64,000 bases of DNA from Sphingobium sp. SYK-6 (GTDB lineage: Bacteria > Pseudomonadota > Alphaproteobacteria > Sphingomonadales > Sphingomonadaceae). Positions 41,609 through 51,351 of this stretch are shown here, one piece after another (the stretch's first letter is position 1; the number at the start of each line of letters is the position of its first letter). The DNA is taken from NCBI RefSeq assembly GCF_000283515.1, contig NC_015976.1:434001-498000 (forward strand). The letters are read 5' to 3'. The notes beneath the pieces are model-generated. The model saw only the letters and a list, made by a program, of their open reading frames with translations. It was not told where the DNA came from and searched no databases. The translations under genes were made by a program, and so were the position numbers.

Positions 41609-43401
41609 CGGATGGCGCTCCAGGGTTTGCTCAGCAGGACGGCGCAATTGATCAGTCCGACCAACGAATAGGTCTGGGGATAGTTGCCCCACAGCTCCCC
41701 CGTCACCGGATCGATGTCCTCGGAGAGCAGCCCGGCAGCAGTCCGCCGGCTCAGCATTTCCTCGAACAGCACGCGGGCCTCGCCGATGCGCCCGGTGGCG
41801 TGCAGCGCCTCGATCAGCCAGAAGGTGCACACGTTGAAGGCGGTGGCGGGCAGGCCGAAATCGTCTTCCGTGGCGTAGCGCAGCATGTGGCTGCCGCGCC
41901 GCAGCCCTTCCTCCACCGCCTCGAGCGTGCCGAGAAAGCGGGGGTCGTCCGGCGCCAGGAAGCGCAGGTCGAGAAGCTGGATGATGCTTGCGTCCAGATC
42001 GTCGCCGCCGAAGGTCGCGGAGAGGCGGTTGGTATCCGGGCGCCAGGCCTCCCGCTCGATGGCGGCGCGAATGACGTCCGCGCGCGCCTGCCAGAACTCG
42101 GCCCTTTCGGTGAGGCCCAGCGCGGTCGCGGCATTGGCGAGCCTGTCGCAGGCCGCCCAGCACATGGCCGAGCTGTAGGTGTGGACATGGGCGCGGGTGC
42201 GCAGTTCCCACAGGCCCGCGTCCGGCTTGTCATAGACGGCCCATGCCCGCTCGCCCACGGCTTCGAGCGCATGGAAATCCTCGATGCCGCCCATGCGCAG
42301 CAGGCGCTGGTCGAAGAAGCTCTGCGTATTGGACAGCACGATCTGGCCATAGGCATCGTGCTGCACCTGTTCGGCCGCCTGATTGCCCACGCGGACCGGG
42401 CCCATGCCCCGATAGCCCTCGAGCCCCGGCGCGATCCATTCCCTGAGCGTCGCTTCCCCGCCCACGCCGTAAAGCGGCTGGATATGGCCGCCCCGGGCAT
42501 TGTCGACGATGTTGCGCAGATATTCGAGATAGGTCTCGAGGACGTCCAGCGCACCCAGCCGGTTCAGCGCCTGCACCGTGTAATAGGCGTCGCGGATCCA
42601 GCAGTAGCGATAGTCCCAGTTGCGGCCGCTGTTGGCATGTTCGGGAATGGAGGTGGTCAAGGCGGCGACGATGGCGCCGGTTTCCTCATGCTGGCAGAGC
42701 TTGAGCGTGATGGCGGCGCGGATCACCGCGTCCTGCCATTCGACCGGCGTGGCGAGCCCTCGCACCCAGCCCTGCCACTCGCGCACCGTGCGATCGAGCA
42801 TGGAATCGAGCGCCAGCCGCAGGTCCTCGCCGAAGCTCTCGTCCGGGCCGAGAAAGAAATGCAGCGGGCGCTCCACCCGAAACAGCCGCTCATCCTCGAT
42901 CCAGCCGACCGGCGCCGTGGTGGTGAGCCGCAGCGTCATGGTGTCGAGCAGATAGCGCACATGATTGGTGCCGCGGGTATGGCCGGGGTCGCTGGCGCCC
43001 CAGTTGCGGGCCGGGCGCAGCCGCACCCGGATGCGCGGCGATCCCGCCACCGGCCGCACGATCCGCGCGAAGGCGACGGGCCGGTACATCCGGCCGCTGC
43101 GGAAGAAGCGCGGGCAGAAATCGGTGACTTCGATGGCGTTGCCCGCCGCGTCGCAGTGGCGCGTCACCAGCACCGGCGTGTTGCGGATGTAGCGCTGCGT
43201 CGTCTCCACGCAGTCTTCCAGGTCGATTTCCCAGAAGCCCCGTGCGCCCGGGGCGGCGCGAGCCGCAGGGTCGAGCAGGGAGGAGAAGGTGGGGTCGCCA
43301 TCGACGCGGGGGAGGCAACCCCACACGAAGCGGCCGGCCCGGTCGACGAGCGCGGAGACCTGGCAATTGCCGATCGGCCAGAGGTCGAGCGTGGCGGTCA
43401 T
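41605..43401 (-). CDS. Glycoside hydrolase family 15 (glucoamylase/trehalase-like)
   Basis: 598 residues: N-terminal beta-sandwich (about 1-220), then the (alpha/alpha)6 barrel. GRNWDYRYCWIRDAYYT near residue 265 and PVTGELWGNYPQTYSLVGL near 570 (likely carrying the catalytic-base Glu) are GH15 hallmarks. There is no signal peptide, so it acts in the cytoplasm. Bacterial GH15 enzymes are glucoamylases, dextranases or trehalases; placement between otsB and otsA makes trehalose or a related glucoside a plausible substrate (inference). It overlaps otsB by ATGA and otsA by TTGA. Confidence 0.92.
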   Translation of the reverse strand: MTATLDLWPIGNCQVSALVDRAGRFVWGCLPRVDGDPTFSSLLDPAARAAPGARGFWEIDLEDCVETTQRYIRNTPVLVTRHCDAAGNAIEVTDFCPRFFRSGRMYRPVAFARIVRPVAGSPRIRVRLRPARNWGASDPGHTRGTNHVRYLLDTMTLRLTTTAPVGWIEDERLFRVERPLHFFLGPDESFGEDLRLALDSMLDRTVREWQGWVRGLATPVEWQDAVIRAAITLKLCQHEETGAIVAALTTSIPEHANSGRNWDYRYCWIRDAYYTVQALNRLGALDVLETYLEYLRNIVDNARGGHIQPLYGVGGEATLREWIAPGLEGYRGMGPVRVGNQAAEQVQHDAYGQIVLSNTQSFFDQRLLRMGGIEDFHALEAVGERAWAVYDKPDAGLWELRTRAHVHTYSSAMCWAACDRLANAATALGLTERAEFWQARADVIRAAIEREAWRPDTNRLSATFGGDDLDASIIQLLDLRFLAPDDPRFLGTLEAVEEGLRRGSHMLRYATEDDFGLPATAFNVCTFWLIEALHATGRIGEARVLFEEMLSRRTAAGLLSEDIDPVTGELWGNYPQTYSLVGLINCAVLLSKPWSAIR

Positions 43402-44150
43402 TGCGCGAGCCGCTCCAGCCAGCCGCGCACCGCGTCCGGGTCCGGCAGGGCGTGGATTGCCGCGGTCGGTTCGCGCTGGCCCACGAGCACGCCGGTGCCG
43501 CCCAGCGATCGCGCGGCGGCGAAGCCCGGCTCGTCCGTGGCATCATCGCCCAGGAACCAGGGGAGCGTGCCCTGCATCGGGGCGCGATCCATGAGCATCA
43601 GCAGCGCCTTGCCCTTGTCGCCGCCCGGCAGGCGCAGTTCCGTCATCATCTTCCCCGGCTGGACGACGAGGTCGAGCGTATTGGCAAGTATGTCCGTCAA
43701 GGCCTGCGCTTCCTTCTCCACATCGGGGGCCATGCGGTAGTGCAGGGCCACGCCGAAGCTCTTGTCCTCCACCAGCACGCCGTCGCGCCCTTCGGCAAAG
43801 GCGCGCAGCCGCTCGCGGGCCTCATCGAGCGCATGGGGGCGGATGGGATGAGCCGTCACGCCGCGCCAGCGATGTTCGCTGCCATGGCTGCCGGACAAGG
43901 CGAGCCTGTCCGCCACGGGACCCAGGATCGCGTCCATCTGCGCGATCGACCGGCCGCTCACGAGCGCGAGCCGGCCCTCCAGGCGATCGGCGAGCCGCAG
44001 CAGCAGGGTACGCAACGCCTCGTCGGCAACGACGTCATCGGGCCGGTCGACCAGGTCGAGGAGCGTGCCGTCGAGATCGAGGAACAGGCTGATGCCATCC
44101 GCTTCCGGGATGGGCGGGACGGTGAGGCGGAGACGTGGTGGTTCGAAAAT
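43398..44150 (-). CDS. otsB: Trehalose-6-phosphate phosphatase, probable ATT start
   Basis: 250 residues, HAD superfamily. FLDLDGTLLDLV (nucleophile Asp), LVSGRSIAQMD, SGSHGSEHRW, PGKMMTELRLPGGDKGKAL and GDDATDEPGF are the OtsB motifs. It releases trehalose from trehalose-6-phosphate. The only upstream in-frame ATG (44210) touches the -10 of a perfect EcfG-type promoter and would lie upstream of the transcript start. Downstream there is no in-frame ATG, GTG or TTG before the conserved domain, but GGGGGAAAG stands 4 bases before an ATT at 44150. ATT is therefore the best start. Function is certain, start only moderate. Confidence 0.88.
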   Translation of the reverse strand: MFEPPRLRLTVPPIPEADGISLFLDLDGTLLDLVDRPDDVVADEALRTLLLRLADRLEGRLALVSGRSIAQMDAILGPVADRLALSGSHGSEHRWRGVTAHPIRPHALDEARERLRAFAEGRDGVLVEDKSFGVALHYRMAPDVEKEAQALTDILANTLDLVVQPGKMMTELRLPGGDKGKALLMLMDRAPMQGTLPWFLGDDATDEPGFAAARSLGGTGVLVGQREPTAAIHALPDPDAVRGWLERLAQ

Positions 44151-44203
44151 GGTTCTTTCCCCCTGTCGTGTCTGACATTCTCGGCAGAGTCGTTTTCCAA
44201 TGC

Positions 44204-44229
44204 AACGCATCGGATGCCGCCGACGTTCC
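44204..44229 (-). promoter_or_regulatory. EcfG-type promoter of the ots operon
   Basis: On the reverse strand GGAAC (44229-44225), 17 bases, then CGTT (44207-44204): a full match to the general-stress sigma consensus. The expected transcript start is near 44197, giving a leader of about 47 bases to the ATT start. Confidence 0.68.
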
Positions 44230-44296
44230 CGCACCGGATGATCCACGGGAAGCAGAGCGGAATGACAGCGGCGCTCGGGCCTGCTACCGGGCGGCA

Positions 44297-44770
44297 ATGG
44301 CCGTTCTTCCGCGACCCGCCGTGCTCTTCGTCTGCCTCGGCAATATCTGCCGCTCCCCCCTGGCGCAAGCTGCCTTTGCCCATGAGGCGAGGCGGGCAGG
44401 GCTCGATGTGCTGGCCGATTCGGCCGGAACCGGCGACTGGCATGTCGGCAATCCGCCTGATCTGCGGGCGCAGGCCGTGGCCTTGCGACACGGGATCGAC
44501 ATTTCCGGCTATCGCGCCCGGCAGGCCGGGGCGGCGGATTTCGAGCGGTTCGACCTGATCTATGCGCTGGACCACAGCAATCTCGAAGCACTGCGCGGAA
44601 TCGCGCCGAGGGCCGCGCGCGCACGCCTGTCGCTCCTGCTCGATCTTGTCCCGGGCCGCGCCGGGCAGGCCGTCGCCGATCCTTATTTCGGACCCGACAG
44701 CGGCTTCGAGGAGAGCTGGGCCGATGTGACCGCCGCCGCCCGGGCGCTGGTGGCGCGCCTGCGCCGCTGA
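44297..44770 (+). CDS. Low-molecular-weight protein-tyrosine phosphatase
   Basis: 157 residues. The P-loop VCLGNICRSPLAQAAF (CX5R, near residues 12-28) and the general-acid segment DPYFG near 130 define the LMW-PTP family; a Tyr before that Asp is replaced by Ala (VADPYFG). It dephosphorylates tyrosine-phosphorylated proteins, in many bacteria exopolysaccharide kinases, or may act on small molecules. It diverges from the ots operon. ATG 44297 has only GGGCGGC before it, a weak site. Confidence 0.9.
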   Translation: MAVLPRPAVLFVCLGNICRSPLAQAAFAHEARRAGLDVLADSAGTGDWHVGNPPDLRAQAVALRHGIDISGYRARQAGAADFERFDLIYALDHSNLEALRGIAPRAARARLSLLLDLVPGRAGQAVADPYFGPDSGFEESWADVTAAARALVARLRR

Positions 44771-45023
44771 CGGCAGGTCGGTCTCCCGCGCCGCGCGCGG
44801 CTGATCCGATCGGGCATAAGCAACAGAGCTGCACGTCACAGGGTGAAATGCCCGCGCGTTGGCAAGGCGAATTTTCTCTGCCGATGCCGGGAAAGACATT
44901 ATGTTTCGATCGCGCCCGAGGCGGCGGTTCGACGCGAAAATACGGGAATTTCGGGCTCGGTCTGGGGCTCGCGACCCTCCCCGCTCAGGATGGGTGAAGG
45001 GCCCATCTCCCGCCTCGCCAACC

Positions 45024-45088
45024 ATGCGATTCGAATTGTTTATTATCTCAACCATTATTAGAGTGACGAGAGTCGGCGCAAGAACCGG
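45024..45088 (+). repeat. Duplicated leader, copy 1 (before yejA copy 1)
   Basis: A 65-base segment matching 47133-47198 upstream of the second yejA. The first 30 bases match at 24 positions and the last 16 (ending CGCAAGAACCGG) at 14. It holds TGCGATTCGAATTGTTT, whose left half resembles the TGCGAAT half of the Fur-like site at 27575. It lies in the 371-base gap 44771-45141, in which nothing else was recognised. Confidence 0.65.
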
Positions 45089-45141
45089 ACTTAATCAAGA
45101 AGGCTGATCGGCACGAGCGGTCGGCGGGGCTGAGAGGAAAG

Positions 45142-47100
45142 ATGCGGACCAGTCGCAATGACGAGGCGCGCGGATCGGGCAGGGAGCGCAGGGCGCCCCC
45201 GGCAGGTGTCCGGTCCTGGCTGGCGCGGGCGCTTGGCCTGTCGCTGCTTCTCGCGACCACGACTTCCGATCTGGCCGCGCTTCCGGACCAGCCGGACGTC
45301 ACGACCGCTCATGGCTATGCCGTCTTTGGCGAGCTCAAATATCCCGCCGATTTCAAGCATCTCGATTATGTGAACCCGGATGCGCCCAAGGGCGGCACTT
45401 ATCGCTATGCGCAGACCGGCAGCTTCGACACGCTGAATTTCTTCGGGTTGCTCGGCACGCCGCCCTTCGCGCTTCTCTGGATCTATGACACGCTGATGCA
45501 GCGCAGCCTCGATGAGCCTGCCTCCTATTATCCGCTCATTGCGGAGACGATCAGCTATCCCAGGGACCTTGCCTGGGTGGAATTCCGGCTGGACCCGCGC
45601 GCACGCTGGCATGACGGCAGGCCGATCACCCCCGAGGACGTGATCTTCACGGTCGCCAAGTTCAAGGAACTGGTGTCGCCCACTTACCGGCGGATCGGCG
45701 CGGCCGTGAGCCGCGTGGAGAAGGCCGGTCCGCGCAGCGTGCGCCTCTATTTCGTGCAGAAGGGCAATCCGACGATGCCCACGGTGGTCGCGGCGATGCC
45801 CGTCGTCCCCCGGCACATTTGGCAGGGCAAGGATTTCACGGCCTCCACGCTGGAGCGTCCGGTGGGCAGCGGTCCCTTCCGCATCGGCCGGATGAGCCCG
45901 GGCCGCTGGCTCGAGATGGAGCGGGTGAAGGATTATTGGGCGAAGGATCTGCCCATCAACAAGGGCAAATGGAACTTCGACATCATCCGGCATGATTTCT
46001 ATCGCGATGTCGGCGTGATGAACGAGGTCTTCCTCTCGGGGCAGGCGGACCTGCGGTTCGAGGGCAGCGCGGCGCGCTGGGACGCGCAGGACCAGATGCC
46101 TGCCTTCAGGGCGAAGAATCTCGTCCGCGACGTGATCCGTTACGAGAACGGCGCCTTCTACATGGGCCTGATGATGAACAGCCGCCGCCCGTTTCTCGCG
46201 GACCGGCGCGTGCGCAAGGCGATCACGCTGGCTTATGATTATGAATGGGTGAAGCGGGTGCTGCTGGCCGGGCATCATGGCCGGCTGGCGAGCTTCTTTG
46301 CCAATACCGAGTTTGCTGCGGAGGGGCTGCCCGGCGAGGACGAGCTGGCGCTGCTCGCCCCGTTCCGGGACCAGCTGCCGCCCGAGCTCTTCACGCAGCC
46401 GCCGGAGCTTCCAGTCGCCGGCCAGTGGGGCAGCCGCAGGGAGAATCTGGTGCAGGCGGCCGCGCTGCTGCGCGAGGCGGGCTATCGCATCGACGACGGC
46501 CTGCTCATCGATCCGCGCACGCGCCAGCCGGTGCGCCTTGGCCTCGCGGCCTATTCCGCGCTCATGGACCGGCAGGTGAGCCTGTTCATCGAGAATATGC
46601 GCCAGCTCGGCATCACGGTGGATTTCCGCAGCTATGATACGGCGCAGTTCCGCCACAAGATCCGCAATTTCGATTTCGATCTGATGATCAACCTGCCGAC
46701 CTTCCCGCCCCTGGTGACGCCGGGGTTGGAGCTCATGCAGTTCTGGTCGTCGCAGGCGGCCGATACGCCGCAATCGTTCAATTATATGGGCGTGCGCAGC
46801 CCGGTGGTGGATGCGCTGGTCATGAAGGTCGGCACCGCGACCGATCGCGCCACGGTGGTGAGCGCCATGCGCGCGCTCGATCGGGTGCTGCTGTGGGATT
46901 ATTACGCCATCCCGTTCCAGCATACCTATCCCGCGCCCATGGGGCAGGTGCCGATCACTTACTGGAACCGCTTCGGCAGGCCGGCCAAGGACCCCACTTA
47001 TAATTTCCCCTTCCTCACCATGGATCATTGGTGGATCGACAAGGAGAAGGAAGCGCGGCTGACTTATGGCGACTTCGGCCGTCGGGCGCAGGGCAAGTGA
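45142..47100 (+). CDS. yejA: Peptide ABC transporter substrate-binding protein, copy 1
   Basis: 652 residues, SBP family 5. A 35-residue basic N-region and hydrophobic stretch (LARALGLSLLLATTTS) form a signal peptide. Mature landmarks: [68 protein letters not shown] and VRKAITLAYDYEWV. This is the YejA type, binding oligopeptides (microcin C in E. coli) in the periplasm. AGAGGAAAG precedes the ATG. A very similar paralog follows 155 bases later. Confidence 0.92.
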   Translation: MRTSRNDEARGSGRERRAPPAGVRSWLARALGLSLLLATTTSDLAALPDQPDVTTAHGYAVFGELKYPADFKHLDYVNPDAPKGGTYRYAQTGSFDTLNFFGLLGTPPFALLWIYDTLMQRSLDEPASYYPLIAETISYPRDLAWVEFRLDPRARWHDGRPITPEDVIFTVAKFKELVSPTYRRIGAAVSRVEKAGPRSVRLYFVQKGNPTMPTVVAAMPVVPRHIWQGKDFTASTLERPVGSGPFRIGRMSPGRWLEMERVKDYWAKDLPINKGKWNFDIIRHDFYRDVGVMNEVFLSGQADLRFEGSAARWDAQDQMPAFRAKNLVRDVIRYENGAFYMGLMMNSRRPFLADRRVRKAITLAYDYEWVKRVLLAGHHGRLASFFANTEFAAEGLPGEDELALLAPFRDQLPPELFTQPPELPVAGQWGSRRENLVQAAALLREAGYRIDDGLLIDPRTRQPVRLGLAAYSALMDRQVSLFIENMRQLGITVDFRSYDTAQFRHKIRNFDFDLMINLPTFPPLVTPGLELMQFWSSQAADTPQSFNYMGVRSPVVDALVMKVGTATDRATVVSAMRALDRVLLWDYYAIPFQHTYPAPMGQVPITYWNRFGRPAKDPTYNFPFLTMDHWWIDKEKEARLTYGDFGRRAQGK

Positions 47101-47132
47101 CCGAGCGCCCGATGCCTCCCGCGCCGCCATCC

Positions 47133-47198
47133 GTGCGAATCGAATTGTTTCGGATATCAACCAACGATAGGGAAAGACCATGCCGGCGCGAGAACCGG
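47133..47198 (+). repeat. Duplicated leader, copy 2 (before yejA copy 2)
   Basis: Counterpart of 45024-45088. It holds TGCGAATCGAATTGTTT and ends CGCGAGAACCGG. Its preservation suggests the binding-protein gene was duplicated together with its promoter or operator. Confidence 0.65.
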
Positions 47199-47255
47199 CG
47201 AGGCTCGGGCCAGGGGCGGTCATCCCGTCCCCTGCGTGGCTGGGAAAGGAATGGG

Positions 47256-49190
47256 ATGGCCAAGCGCGTGGACGGCGCGTGGATGCGAAGCAGTGCATGG
47301 GGCCGGGCCATGCATCGCGTCAGGGGCGGCGCGCGCTTCTGCTGGCTTCCGGTGGTGCTCTGCGCGGTGACGGCCGACGCCGTGGCAGTGCAGGAAGAGC
47401 CGGAGATCAGGACCGGCCATGGCTATGCCGTGTTCGGCGATCTCAAATATCCCGCCGGCTTCACCCATGTCGATTATGCCAATCCGGATGCGCCTAAGGG
47501 CGGCACGTACCGCTATGCCAATATCGGGAGCTTCGACAGCCTCAACCTCATGAACCTGCTCGGCACGCCGCCGCTCAGCATGGTCGCCATCTACGACACG
47601 CTGATGCGGCGCAGCGCGGACGAGCCTGCCGTGCGCTATGCGCTTGTCGCTCGCTCGATCAGCTATCCGCGCGATCTGGCCTGGATGGATTTCCATCTCG
47701 ATCCGCGCGCGCGCTGGCATGACGGCCGGCCGATCACGCCGGAAGACATCATCTTCACGATCGACCAGTCGCGCGGGCTCGTGGCGCCGGCGCTCAAGCG
47801 GGTGGCGCAGGCCGTCGCTCGCGCCGAGAAGCGCGGCCCGCGCACCGTGCGCGTGTGGTTCGTGCAGAAGAACAATCCCACGCTCCCCAGCGTCGTCATG
47901 GATATGTGGCTGCTCCCGCGCCATCATTACGAGACGCACGATCTGCTGGCCGCTTCGCTGGATCGCCCGCTCGGCAGCGGGCCCTACGAGGTGGGCCGGT
48001 TCAGCGCCGGCCGCTGGATCGAATATGAGCGCGTGAAGGATTATTGGGCGAAGGACCTGCCCATCAACAAGGGCCGCTACAATTTCGACATCGTCCGGCA
48101 CGATTATTATCGGGACGCGACCATCGCCAACGAGGCCTTCTTCGCCGGCAATGCCGATCTGCGGTTCGAGACCAGTGCCGTGCGCTGGGCCAGCGAGGCG
48201 AAGATCCCCGCGTTCCGGGCCGGCCGCATCCGGCGGGAATTCGTCCCCTACAGCAATGCCGCCTTCTACATGGGGCTGGTGATGAACACCCGGCGCCCGA
48301 TCCTGGAGGACCGGGCGTTCCGCAAGGCGCTGATGCTGGCCTATGATTTCGAGTGGGTGCGCCGCGTCGTCCTTGCCGGCCACCATGGTCGCTTGCCGAG
48401 CTTCTTCTCCAACAGCGAGTTCGAGGCGAACGGCCTGCCCCAAGGGCGCGAGCTGGCCCTGCTGGAGACAGTGCGCGATCAGGTGCCGCCCGAAGTGTTC
48501 ACCACCCCACCCGGCCTGCCGGTCGGTGGGAACTGGGCCAATCGCCGCGCCAATCTCGTCGAGGCGGCGCGGCTGCTGCGTGCGGCGGGCTATCGGGTGG
48601 TCGACGGGCAGCTGCGCGACAGGCGGTCGGGAGAGCCGGTGGTGCTGCAGCTGGTCGCCTACACGCCGCTCATGGACAAGCAGGTCTCGCTGTTCATCGA
48701 GAATGCGCGCCAGCTCGGCATCACCGTCAATTTCCGCGCTTTTGACAGTGCGGAGTTCCGCCATCGGCTGCGCCATTATGATTATGATCTGCTGGTGAAC
48801 GTCCCCATGTTCCCCGGCGCCGAGACCCCGAGCACCGGCATGCTGCTCATGTGGGGCTCAAAGGCGGCGGACATGCCGCAGCAGCTCAATTATGCCGGCG
48901 TCCGGAACCCCGCCGCCGACGCCATGATGGAGCGGATGATCCAGGCGGAGGATCGCGAGACGGTGGTGGCGGCGATGCGCGCGCTCGATCGCATCCTGCT
49001 GTGGAATTATTATGCCGTGCCTTTCCAGCACAATTATCCCGCGCCGCTCGGCGAGATGCCGATCACTTACTGGGACCGCTTCGGCAAGCCGGACAAGCAG
49101 CCGCTCTACAACTTCCCCTTCACGACGCTCGACACCTGGTGGATCGATCCGGCCAGGGACGCGAAGCTCATGCACGGACGGTCCCAATGA
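47256..49190 (+). CDS. yejA: Peptide ABC transporter substrate-binding protein, copy 2
   Basis: 644 residues, paralog of the preceding gene: [54 protein letters not shown] and [14 protein letters not shown] recur with few changes. N-terminal hydrophobic segment [19 protein letters not shown] is the signal peptide. ATG 47256 follows AAGGA at 5 bases; the frame is open further upstream but those codons overlap the leader repeat. Its stop overlaps yejB (ATGA). The two binding proteins probably feed one permease with different ligands (inference). Confidence 0.92.
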   Translation: MAKRVDGAWMRSSAWGRAMHRVRGGARFCWLPVVLCAVTADAVAVQEEPEIRTGHGYAVFGDLKYPAGFTHVDYANPDAPKGGTYRYANIGSFDSLNLMNLLGTPPLSMVAIYDTLMRRSADEPAVRYALVARSISYPRDLAWMDFHLDPRARWHDGRPITPEDIIFTIDQSRGLVAPALKRVAQAVARAEKRGPRTVRVWFVQKNNPTLPSVVMDMWLLPRHHYETHDLLAASLDRPLGSGPYEVGRFSAGRWIEYERVKDYWAKDLPINKGRYNFDIVRHDYYRDATIANEAFFAGNADLRFETSAVRWASEAKIPAFRAGRIRREFVPYSNAAFYMGLVMNTRRPILEDRAFRKALMLAYDFEWVRRVVLAGHHGRLPSFFSNSEFEANGLPQGRELALLETVRDQVPPEVFTTPPGLPVGGNWANRRANLVEAARLLRAAGYRVVDGQLRDRRSGEPVVLQLVAYTPLMDKQVSLFIENARQLGITVNFRAFDSAEFRHRLRHYDYDLLVNVPMFPGAETPSTGMLLMWGSKAADMPQQLNYAGVRNPAADAMMERMIQAEDRETVVAAMRALDRILLWNYYAVPFQHNYPAPLGEMPITYWDRFGKPDKQPLYNFPFTTLDTWWIDPARDAKLMHGRSQ

Positions 49191-50266
49191 CAGCCCTCTG
49201 GTCCTACATCGCGCGCCGCCTGCTGCTGATGGTACCCACTCTCATCGGCATCGTGACGGTGAGTTTCATCATCATCCAGTTCGTGCCCGGCGGGCCGATC
49301 GACCAGATCCATGCGCGCTTCGCCGGGCAGGCCATGGATGCCACCGCCACGATCAGCGGCAGCACGGACGTGAGCGGCGGCGGCGGCCTCACGCCGACCG
49401 GCGAGCTGGACCCGGAAATGGTGAAGGAGCTGGAGAAGCTCTACGGCTTCGACAAGCCGGTGCTCTACCGCTATTTCAAGATGCTCGGCGATTTCGCCCG
49501 GTTCGAGTTCGGCAACAGCTATTTCAAGGACCAGCCGGTCGTCGATCTCATCATCGAGAAGCTGCCGGTCTCCGTGTCGCTCGGGCTGTGGACGACGCTC
49601 ATCACCTATCTCGTGGCCGTGCCGCTCGGCATCCGCAAGGCGGTGCGGGCGGGCACGTCCTTCGATGCATGGACCAGCTTCTTCGTCACGGTGGGCTATG
49701 CCATTCCCGGCTTCCTCTTCGCGGTGCTGCTGGTCGTGCTGTTCGCCGGAGGCAATTTCTGGAGCATCTTCCCGGCGCGCGGCCTCGTGTCCGAGAACTG
49801 GGAGGAACTCTCCACGCTGGGCAAGATCGGCGACTATCTCTGGCACATCACCCTGCCGGTGACGGCGATGGTGATCGGGGCCTTCGCCAATCTCACCATG
49901 CTCACCAAGAATTCGATCCTCGATGAAGTGAGCAAGCAATATGTGACGACCGCGCGCGCCAAGGGGCTTTCGGAGAATGGCGTGCTCTACGGCCATGTCT
50001 TCCGCAACGCGATGCTCATCGTGATCGCGGGCTTTCCCGCCGCGTTCGTGGGCGTGCTGTTCACCTCCTCGCTGCTCATCGAGGTGATCTTCTCGCTGGA
50101 CGGGCTGGGGCTGCTCGGCTTCGAGGCGACGATCAACCGGGATTATCCGGTGATGCTCGGCTCGTTGTTCATCTTCTCGCTGCTCGGCCTCCTCGCCAAT
50201 CTCATCGGCGACATCACTTATGTGCTGGTCGATCCGCGCATCGATTTCGAAAGGCGGGACGTCTGA
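49187..50266 (+). CDS. yejB: Peptide ABC transporter permease YejB
   Basis: 359 residues, about six TM helices, starting [20 protein letters not shown] as in DppB/OppB/YejB permeases. An extended periplasmic loop (about 40-120) is typical of YejB. The cytoplasmic coupling loop reads [24 protein letters not shown], the EAA-type motif. It starts in the ATGA overlap with yejA copy 2 and its stop overlaps the yejE start (TGATG). Confidence 0.94.
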   Translation: MTALWSYIARRLLLMVPTLIGIVTVSFIIIQFVPGGPIDQIHARFAGQAMDATATISGSTDVSGGGGLTPTGELDPEMVKELEKLYGFDKPVLYRYFKMLGDFARFEFGNSYFKDQPVVDLIIEKLPVSVSLGLWTTLITYLVAVPLGIRKAVRAGTSFDAWTSFFVTVGYAIPGFLFAVLLVVLFAGGNFWSIFPARGLVSENWEELSTLGKIGDYLWHITLPVTAMVIGAFANLTMLTKNSILDEVSKQYVTTARAKGLSENGVLYGHVFRNAMLIVIAGFPAAFVGVLFTSSLLIEVIFSLDGLGLLGFEATINRDYPVMLGSLFIFSLLGLLANLIGDITYVLVDPRIDFERRDV

Positions 50267-51351
50267 TGAACGCCGAAGCGAAAGTCGCGACGGGGGGCGA
50301 GGTCGCGAGCGGCCCGGCGAAGCGCAGCCGGTTCAGCCCGCTCACCCGCCGCCGCTGGGCCAACTTCCGCAATCACAAGCGCGGCTACTGGAGCCTGTGG
50401 CTGTTCCTCGCGCTTTATGGCGTCAGCCTGTTCGCGGAGCTGATCGCCAACGACCGGCCGATCCTCATGAGCTACCGAGGCGAACTCCATGCCCCGGTGC
50501 TGAAGGCCTATCCGGAAACCGCGTTCGGCGGGGTGCTGGAGACCGAGGCCAATTACAAGGATCCGGCAGTGCGCGAGATGATCGCGCAGGGCGGCGGCTG
50601 GGCGCTCTGGCCGCTCATTCCCTACAGCTATCGCACCATCGATTATGACATTCCCGTGCCCGCGCCCGCGCCGCCTTCCGCGCGGCACTGGCTCGGCACC
50701 GACGATCAGGCGCGCGACGTGCTGGCGCGGCTCATCTATGGCTTCCGCCTCTCGGTCACTTTCGGGCTGGTGCTTACCTTGCTCAGCTCGATGATCGGCG
50801 TCACCGCCGGGGCCATCCAGGGCTATTTCGGCGGCTGGACGGACCTGCTCTTCCAGCGCGGCATCGAGATCCTGCAGAGCCTGCCCATGCTTTACCTGCT
50901 CATCATCATGTCCAGCTTCCTCCAGCCCGGCTTCTTCACCCTGCTGGGCGTGCTGCTGCTGGTGAGCTGGATGACACTGGTGCATGTCGTGCGCGCCGAG
51001 TTCCTGCGCGCGCGCAATCTCGATTATGTGCGGGCCGCGCGCGCGCTCGGGCTGGGCAACCGGAAGATCATGTTTCGCCACATCCTGCCCAACGCGATGG
51101 TGGCGACCATCACGTTCCTGCCCTTCATCCTGTCCAGCTCGATCACGATCCTCACCGCGCTCGATTTCCTGGGCTTCGGCATGCCGCGCGGTTCGCCGTC
51201 GATCGGCGAGCTGCTCAATCAGGCCAAGAACAATCTCTACGCGCCCTGGCTGGGCATTGCCGGCTTTGCCGTGATGGCCACCATGCTCTCCCTGCTGATC
51301 TTCATCGGCGAGGCGGCGCGCGACGCCTTCGATCCGAGGAAATCCAGATGA
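50266..51351 (+). CDS. yejE: Peptide ABC transporter permease YejE
   Basis: 361 residues, DppC/OppC/YejE type. RFSPLTRRRWANFRNHKRGYWSL is the standard N-terminal segment; a long periplasmic region (about 65-140) precedes the HWLGTDDQARDVLARLIYGFR motif; the coupling loop is YVRAARALGLGNRKIMFRHILPNA. About six TM helices. It pairs with YejB to form the channel and overlaps yejF by ATGA. Confidence 0.94.
   Translation: MNAEAKVATGGEVASGPAKRSRFSPLTRRRWANFRNHKRGYWSLWLFLALYGVSLFAELIANDRPILMSYRGELHAPVLKAYPETAFGGVLETEANYKDPAVREMIAQGGGWALWPLIPYSYRTIDYDIPVPAPAPPSARHWLGTDDQARDVLARLIYGFRLSVTFGLVLTLLSSMIGVTAGAIQGYFGGWTDLLFQRGIEILQSLPMLYLLIIMSSFLQPGFFTLLGVLLLVSWMTLVHVVRAEFLRARNLDYVRAARALGLGNRKIMFRHILPNAMVATITFLPFILSSSITILTALDFLGFGMPRGSPSIGELLNQAKNNLYAPWLGIAGFAVMATMLSLLIFIGEAARDAFDPRKSR

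Noticed and set aside
44843..45061. 72-codon open frame before yejA copy 1
   Set aside because: Covers the duplicated leader, lacks a ribosome-binding site and has no counterpart frame before the second yejA.
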